Shown: piece by piece, positions 60,225-64,000 of the stretch
Position numbering within the stretch: position 1 is the stretch's first letter
Layout: every line of letters starts with the position of its first letter
Made by a program: the position numbers and the translations under genes
The notes under the pieces: model-generated
Databases searched by the model: none
Told to the model about the DNA's origin: nothing
Seen by the model: the letters and a program-made list of their open reading frames with translations, nothing else
Source of the DNA: Niastella sp. OAS944
GTDB lineage: Bacteria > Bacteroidota > Bacteroidia > Chitinophagales > Chitinophagaceae
Direction: 5' to 3'
DNA: 64,000 bases
Assembly: GCA_024809215.1 (NCBI GenBank)
Contig: JANUBW010000013.1
Span: 62,001 to 126,000, forward strand

Positions 60225-60839
60225 TTAAGCTACTTCGCTATATGATTTATGATTAGCTGGTAAAAAACGAAAAACGTTGATGGTTTTACTGGTGGCAAAC
60301 GGATGATCGCGACCAAGTAATACCAGTTCTGTTGCTACAAAACGGGCGCGAAAAGTTTTTCTTGAATATACCGGCATGGCCTGTTGATACACAGTTTCAG
60401 TGAGTTCATTGGCCAGGGCAATATGCGGCACCCGTTCAAATGAATTTGTATTCATAGGGTGCACATGACCATCGAGCATTTTAAACTGTGCAGCCAGTTG
60501 TTTTATGGGCTGTGGGTCCTGAACCCGCAGATAAATACTATGTTGCGGAAACCCGCTATAATTATTAAGTGCTATATCAAAACTGCTAAGCTGGCTGCAG
60601 ATGCGATGTATCCACCGGATCAGTGTTTCTTCCATTCCTTCGCCTGCATAAAAGCCGGCCACCATAATACTTGGGAACGTATTCACCGCAGCTTCTACGC
60701 CATAATTCGCAAAAAATCGTTGCTTCTCTGCCATAATCTTTTCATACACAACAGCATCAGGATAAATAACCAGCCTGTACTCCCGGTGCCCGTTGCCAGG
60801 CCATGCTATTGGAACGTTCTTTACTAACCCGGTGTTCAT
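60225..60839 (-). CDS. 2H phosphoesterase (LigT-like) superfamily protein
   Basis: A 204-residue paralogue of the next gene. HREYRLVIYPDAVVYEKI starts the fold; QHSIYLRV (about 108-115) and PHIALANEL (about 147-155) carry candidate catalytic His residues. The first-half motif seen in the paralogue as KPHIAL is here PSIMVAGF, so only part of the classical pair is preserved and activity is uncertain. It is divergent from umuD with 73 bp between, sharing a region with palindromic half-sites. Confidence 0.68.
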   Translation of the reverse strand: MNTGLVKNVPIAWPGNGHREYRLVIYPDAVVYEKIMAEKQRFFANYGVEAAVNTFPSIMVAGFYAGEGMEETLIRWIHRICSQLSSFDIALNNYSGFPQHSIYLRVQDPQPIKQLAAQFKMLDGHVHPMNTNSFERVPHIALANELTETVYQQAMPVYSRKTFRARFVATELVLLGRDHPFATSKTINVFRFLPANHKSYSEVA

Positions 60840-60864
60840 AAAACAATTTTTATTTGATCATAAA

Positions 60865-60894
60865 TTTAGTATAAATTTACTAAATAATTTAGTA
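60865..60894. promoter_or_regulatory. Palindromic operator between umuD and the 2H gene
   Basis: Three half-sites lie in the 73-bp divergent gap: TTTAGTA (60865-60871), TACTAAA (60878-60884) and TTTAGTA (60888-60894). The first pair forms an inverted repeat with a 6-bp spacer and the second pair one with 3 bp. An SOS/LexA-type or UmuD-autoregulatory operator is the natural guess, because damage-response genes start on both sides. Confidence 0.5.
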
Positions 60895-60912
60895 CACCAA
60901 AATTTAAATTAT

Positions 60913-61347
60913 ATGGAGGGGGAATTTTTTAACGAAACATCGTACCGGGGAACGAAAAAGTTCTCGCAACAGGATGTTAAAACAGCCGATGCTACCGGCT
61001 TTGGTGCGGCAGCAGACGATTATATGGAACGCGGCATTGATCTTAACGAACAACTTATAGGAAATAAACCAGCCACGTTCTTTATGCGTATGCGCGGCGA
61101 CGCTATGATGGGCGCCGGCATCTTCGATGGCGATACTATTATTGTTGATCGAAGCATAAAAGCCGATAGCGGTAAAATAGTAGTGGCATCGCTCAATGGC
61201 GAAATGGTCATAAGGCGACTCGAAAAAACATTTAATAAAGTGCGCCTTATTTCTGAATCACGCAAAAATGCACCCATTGAAGTGGATGCATCCTGCGATG
61301 AGCTGGGCATTTGGGGGGTAGTAACTTATAGTATTCACGCAGTGTAA
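60913..61347 (+). CDS. umuD: UmuD-like protein lacking the catalytic serine
   Basis: A 144-residue S24/LexA-fold protein, the accessory subunit for Y-family polymerase V. FGAAADDYMERGIDLNEQLI aligns with the UmuD segment after the cleavage site, and GKIVVASLNGEMVIRRL contains the general-base Lys. The nucleophile motif GDSM reads GDAM here (codon GCT), so self-cleavage should be impossible, and the cleavage-site Cys/Ala-Gly is Thr-Gly. It may act without processing, or need a different trigger. The ATG at 60913 is preferred; the frame is open upstream without homology. umuC follows after 368 bp. Confidence 0.88.
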   Translation: MEGEFFNETSYRGTKKFSQQDVKTADATGFGAAADDYMERGIDLNEQLIGNKPATFFMRMRGDAMMGAGIFDGDTIIVDRSIKADSGKIVVASLNGEMVIRRLEKTFNKVRLISESRKNAPIEVDASCDELGIWGVVTYSIHAV

Positions 61348-61715
61348 GGCATCGTGAAACGTGAAACGGCAAACGTGAAAGGGGTCGTTTATTTTCGAGG
61401 CTCGCGCTTATCCTTATGCCTTCAGCTTTCGGCCTTCAGCTGTACTTGCATTTCGCATTTTGCGTTCGGCGCTAAGCTGTATTTTGTATTAGCCTTATGC
61501 CTTCAGCTTTCGGCTTTCAGCTGTACTTGCATTTGACTTCGACGTTCTGCATTGAGTGTTCAGCATTCAATATTTTATAACATTACACCATTCCATTAAA
61601 CCATTCCATGTATTTAAGAGTAGTCCCAACTTGCCCCGCAAGCCGGGACTACTCCCAACCCAACAACCCAACCATTCAGTCCCATTGAACGGGGCAATTG
61701 TTTAAATCATTTATT
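61348..61715. repeat. Intergenic stretch with a 42-bp direct repeat
   Basis: Between umuD and umuC. A 42-bp sequence beginning CCTTATGCCTTCAGCTTTCG occurs at 61412-61453 and again at 61493-61534 with one mismatch. The surrounding CTTCAGC-rich text also includes shorter echoes. Nothing coding is seen. Such intergenic repeats may occur elsewhere in the genome. Confidence 0.7.
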
Positions 61716-62999
61716 ATGAAGGCAATTGTTGATTGCAACAGCTTTTATTGTTCCGCCGAACGCTTATTCCGGCCCGATCTGCAACAAAAGCCTGTAGTGG
61801 TCTTAAGCAATAATGATGGTTGCATAGTTTCCCGAAGCGATGAAGCCAAAGCGCTTGGCGTAGGCATGGCCGCTCCATACTTCGAAGCAAGGCCGTTGAT
61901 ATTACAACACAACATCTCTGTATTTTCTTCAAATTATAATTTATACGGCGACCTCAGCTGGCGTGTTATGGAAACCTTACGTCATCTGATGGGCGACGCG
62001 TCAAAGGTTGAAGTATATTCTGTTGATGAGGCCTTTATCGATCTTGGCGATATCCCTTATGAATCGCTTTTCGATGCAGCCATGAACATTCGAAAAACGG
62101 TTGAACAGTGGACCGGTATTTCTGTATCAATTGGTGTGGCGCCCACTAAAACATTGGCCAAACTGGCCAATTACCTGGCCAAGAAAAATAAAGCAGCTAC
62201 CCAATGTGTAACAGTATTGGCCACTCGCGAAGAACAGGTTACCGCCATGAAGCAAACTAGGGTAACCAATGTTTGGGGTGTAGGCGGTGCATACGCTAAA
62301 AAGCTCATTAACCTGGGCATTACCAGCGCATGGGAATTAAGTACTATGCCCGAAGAGTGGGCCCATAACAATATGGGCGGGGTAGTTGGTACGCGATTAG
62401 TAAGGGAGTTAAATGGCCTGCCTTCGCGTGATATGGAAAAGCCATTGGTCTCAAAAAAAATGATCGCTACTACCCGCATGTTCGGTACACCTGTAACCAA
62501 CATTAATGATATTAAAGAAGCTATTGCTACCTATACTTCCCGTGCAGCCGAAAAATTACGCCGCCAGCATAGCGCGGCTAAAGTGATCAGTGTTTTTATT
62601 GTTCCCAGGGAACAGAATTATGAAGTAAGTTTTAGGCGGGGCGCTACAGTAAGTTCGCATATCACCCTGCCTGCCGCCACCAGCAGTACCAATGAATTAA
62701 TAAAACCTGCCGTACAATTGGTTGAAGGGCTATACGAACAGGGGAAAACATATAAAAAAGCCGGGGTTATGCTGGCCGGGTTAGAACCCGATGAAAGTAT
62801 ACAGGGCAATCTGTTTGCCACCGGGCCACAGAAGTATCAGCGATTATTAATGGATATGATGGATAATATTAACTTCAGCATGCGCGATGATGTGTTGAAA
62901 TTTGCCGCCTCGGGCCTTGCGCGCGACTGGAAAATGCGGCAGGAATTACGGAGTAAACGATACACTACCAGGTGGGAGGAATTGTATGAAGTGCGTTGA
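61716..62999 (+). CDS. umuC: Y-family DNA polymerase V subunit UmuC
   Basis: A 427-residue translesion polymerase. The N-terminal catalytic domain has IVDCNSFYCSAERLFRPDL (first metal Asp), VVVLSNNDGCIVSRSDEAKALG, and YSVDEAFIDL (SxDE metal residues, about 105-114). A helix-hairpin-helix follows (VWGVGGAYAKKLINLG) and the C-terminal little-finger and UmuC tail complete a normal length. It should copy past lesions in complex with UmuD. The ATG at 61716 is used. It lies downstream of umuD after a repeat-containing gap. Confidence 0.95.
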   Translation: MKAIVDCNSFYCSAERLFRPDLQQKPVVVLSNNDGCIVSRSDEAKALGVGMAAPYFEARPLILQHNISVFSSNYNLYGDLSWRVMETLRHLMGDASKVEVYSVDEAFIDLGDIPYESLFDAAMNIRKTVEQWTGISVSIGVAPTKTLAKLANYLAKKNKAATQCVTVLATREEQVTAMKQTRVTNVWGVGGAYAKKLINLGITSAWELSTMPEEWAHNNMGGVVGTRLVRELNGLPSRDMEKPLVSKKMIATTRMFGTPVTNINDIKEAIATYTSRAAEKLRRQHSAAKVISVFIVPREQNYEVSFRRGATVSSHITLPAATSSTNELIKPAVQLVEGLYEQGKTYKKAGVMLAGLEPDESIQGNLFATGPQKYQRLLMDMMDNINFSMRDDVLKFAASGLARDWKMRQELRSKRYTTRWEELYEVR

Positions 63000-63009
63000 C
63001 CCAGAACAA

Positions 63010-63540
63010 AACGATTGAAAATGAACAAATTAATGTCTTTTTCGTTTAACAACTTGTTCATTTCATTTAACGAAAAACATTTTTCGTTTAACGATTTGTC
63101 CAATTCGTTTAACGGAAAACACTTTTCATTTCACGATCCGCCCGTTTCATTTAACGATTTTCGTTTTTCATTTCACGATTTTCCCATTTCGTTTAGCGAT
63201 TTGTCAATTTCGTTTCACGATTCGTCCATTTCGTTTAACAGAAAACATTTTTCGTAAAACGATCTGGTCATTTCATTTAACGAAATGTTCTTCTTTTGAA
63301 ACGATTTGTTCATTTCGTTTAACGGAAAACACTTTTGGTTTCACGATGCGCCCATTTTATTTCACGATTTTCGTTTTTCGTTTCACGACTTTCCCATTTC
63401 GTTTAGCGATTTGTCAATTTCATTTCACGATTCTTCCATTTCGTTTAACAGAAAACAATTTTCGTTACATGATTTGTTCATTTCGTTTAACGATATGTTC
63501 TTCTTTTGAAACGATCTGTTCATTTCGTTTAACGATATAA
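63010..63540. repeat. Nested tandem repeat: 21-bp units inside two 210-bp copies
   Basis: The whole interval consists of variants of a 21-bp unit around ATTTCGTTTAACGATTTGTCC. At a larger scale, a 210-bp block recurs: AACGGAAAAC at 63111 and 63321, and TTCTTCTTTTGAA at about 63288 and 63498. In one plus-strand frame the units encode heptads such as SFNDLSN, SFNGKHF, SFHDFPI, and the same frame continues across stop codons (TAA near 63256, TGA near 63298 and 63508). It is either non-coding repeat DNA or a decayed heptad-repeat gene. Confidence 0.85.
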
Positions 63541-63589
63541 TTGGTTTTCACACATTTCCTTCATCCTGTTAAACGAAAAGCTTTTCTTT

Positions 63590-64000
63590 TTAATCAAAGA
63601 ACTTTATTTGTGTACCTTCCGCCTGCCCCTCCGGTTCAATAAACCTTGGTTGCAATAACTGCAATCCTAATGCAGCATTCAACTTATCTGTTAGGTAAAT
63701 GATGAGTTCGGGGGAATATAACTCATCTTCCATATGTACAAAGAAGTACAGTTCCTGCAAACCCTGTTCTACCCAATTTATTATTCGTTCTATCCAGGCA
63801 TCGAGCCTTACATAATCAGTAGGGTGCAGGCTATTAGCTACAAATCGTACAAATGCTTTAGGAATGGTAAGGTGCATATGCGCACAATCGCGCCGGCCGG
63901 CTGTATCTGTGATAACGGCGCCCGTTCTTTGCAAATACAAAGTATTAAATAACTCCTTACGCACACTTTCCTGCGCAAACCAGTCGGGGTGGCGCACTTC
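63590..64000 (-). CDS. DUF72-family protein, C-terminal part (cut by window edge)
   Basis: The last 136 residues of a DUF72 (YecE-like) protein; the 5' end lies beyond position 64000. EVRHPDWF, VITDTAGRRDCAHMHLT, FVRFVANSLHPTDYVRLDAWIERI and YFFVHMEDE follow the usual order of the TIM-barrel family, though the last motif (normally YxYFNN) is altered to FFVHME. Function of DUF72 is not established. It is convergent with umuC across the repeat block. Confidence 0.88.
   Translation of the reverse strand, partial: EVRHPDWFAQESVRKELFNTLYLQRTGAVITDTAGRRDCAHMHLTIPKAFVRFVANSLHPTDYVRLDAWIERIINWVEQGLQELYFFVHMEDELYSPELIIYLTDKLNAALGLQLLQPRFIEPEGQAEGTQIKFFD

Noticed and set aside
63015-63509. Two plus-strand frames of 80 and 67 codons with SFND-type heptads
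   Set aside because: They arise from the 21-bp tandem repeat, are in one frame separated by stop codons and have no start signal; treated as repeat DNA or a relic.
63010-63540. Possible CRISPR array
   Set aside because: Units are contiguous 21-bp degenerate repeats without unique spacers, and no cas genes are nearby.

Overview
The window looks like chromosomal DNA of a Bacteroidota (probably Chitinophagaceae-type) bacterium. The support is the UpxY-type antiterminator heading a long capsule/EPS operon, TAnnTTTG-type -7 promoter boxes, mostly weak Shine-Dalgarno sites, lipoproteins with a GSC lipobox, and the family flavour of most proteins. No species call is possible from sequence alone.

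Region 1 (241-2714, minus strand): a CarH-like B12-binding MerR regulator, an ECF sigma factor and isopentenyl-diphosphate isomerase. This is the regulatory edge of what is probably a light-controlled isoprenoid/carotenoid locus continuing to the left.

Region 2 (2929-39124, minus strand): a 36-kb exopolysaccharide operon. Read from its promoter side it has an UpxY/NusG antiterminator with a structured leader; a WlbA/WlbB-like pair; Wza export lipoprotein and Wzc tyrosine autokinase; Wzm/Wzt ABC exporter; a CDP-sugar set (DdhA, DdhB, an SDR, a YerE-like TPP enzyme, DdhC) that best fits CDP-yersiniose or a related branched 3,6-dideoxyhexose; about eleven glycosyltransferases, three further acyltransferases, a Wzy-like polymerase, two methyltransferase-like proteins and a secreted glycosidase-like protein; then Gmd/Fcl for GDP-L-fucose (used by the alpha-1,2-fucosyltransferase) and the CpsB/YwqE phosphatase that should oppose Wzc.

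Region 3 (39904-45468): an HGSNAT-like acetyltransferase, an MBOAT/SGNH O-acylation pair, a small membrane protein and a metallophosphoesterase.

Region 4 (45515-54280, minus strand) is the most unusual. Two unrelated RNA ligases (RtcB and a DRB0094-type ATP-dependent ligase) flank a slipin, a DinB-fold protein, a BCS1-like AAA ATPase, a YkuK-type RNase H-like protein, a basic protein of unknown function, a tight 14-gene tRNA array (52.0-53.2 kb), and a second small patch of tRNA-like pieces (48.9-49.2 kb) whose acceptor strands pair between neighbours as expected for circularly permuted or split tRNAs. It reads as a self-contained tRNA supply and RNA-repair system.

Region 5 (54.5-64.0 kb): two tiny ORFs with strong terminators, a three-gene two-component system, a lipoprotein, a DNA-damage-type cluster (PA0069-like radical SAM protein, two 2H phosphoesterase-like proteins, divergent UmuD/UmuC with a palindromic operator; UmuD lacks its catalytic serine), a 21-bp/210-bp tandem repeat block, and a DUF72 gene cut by the right edge.
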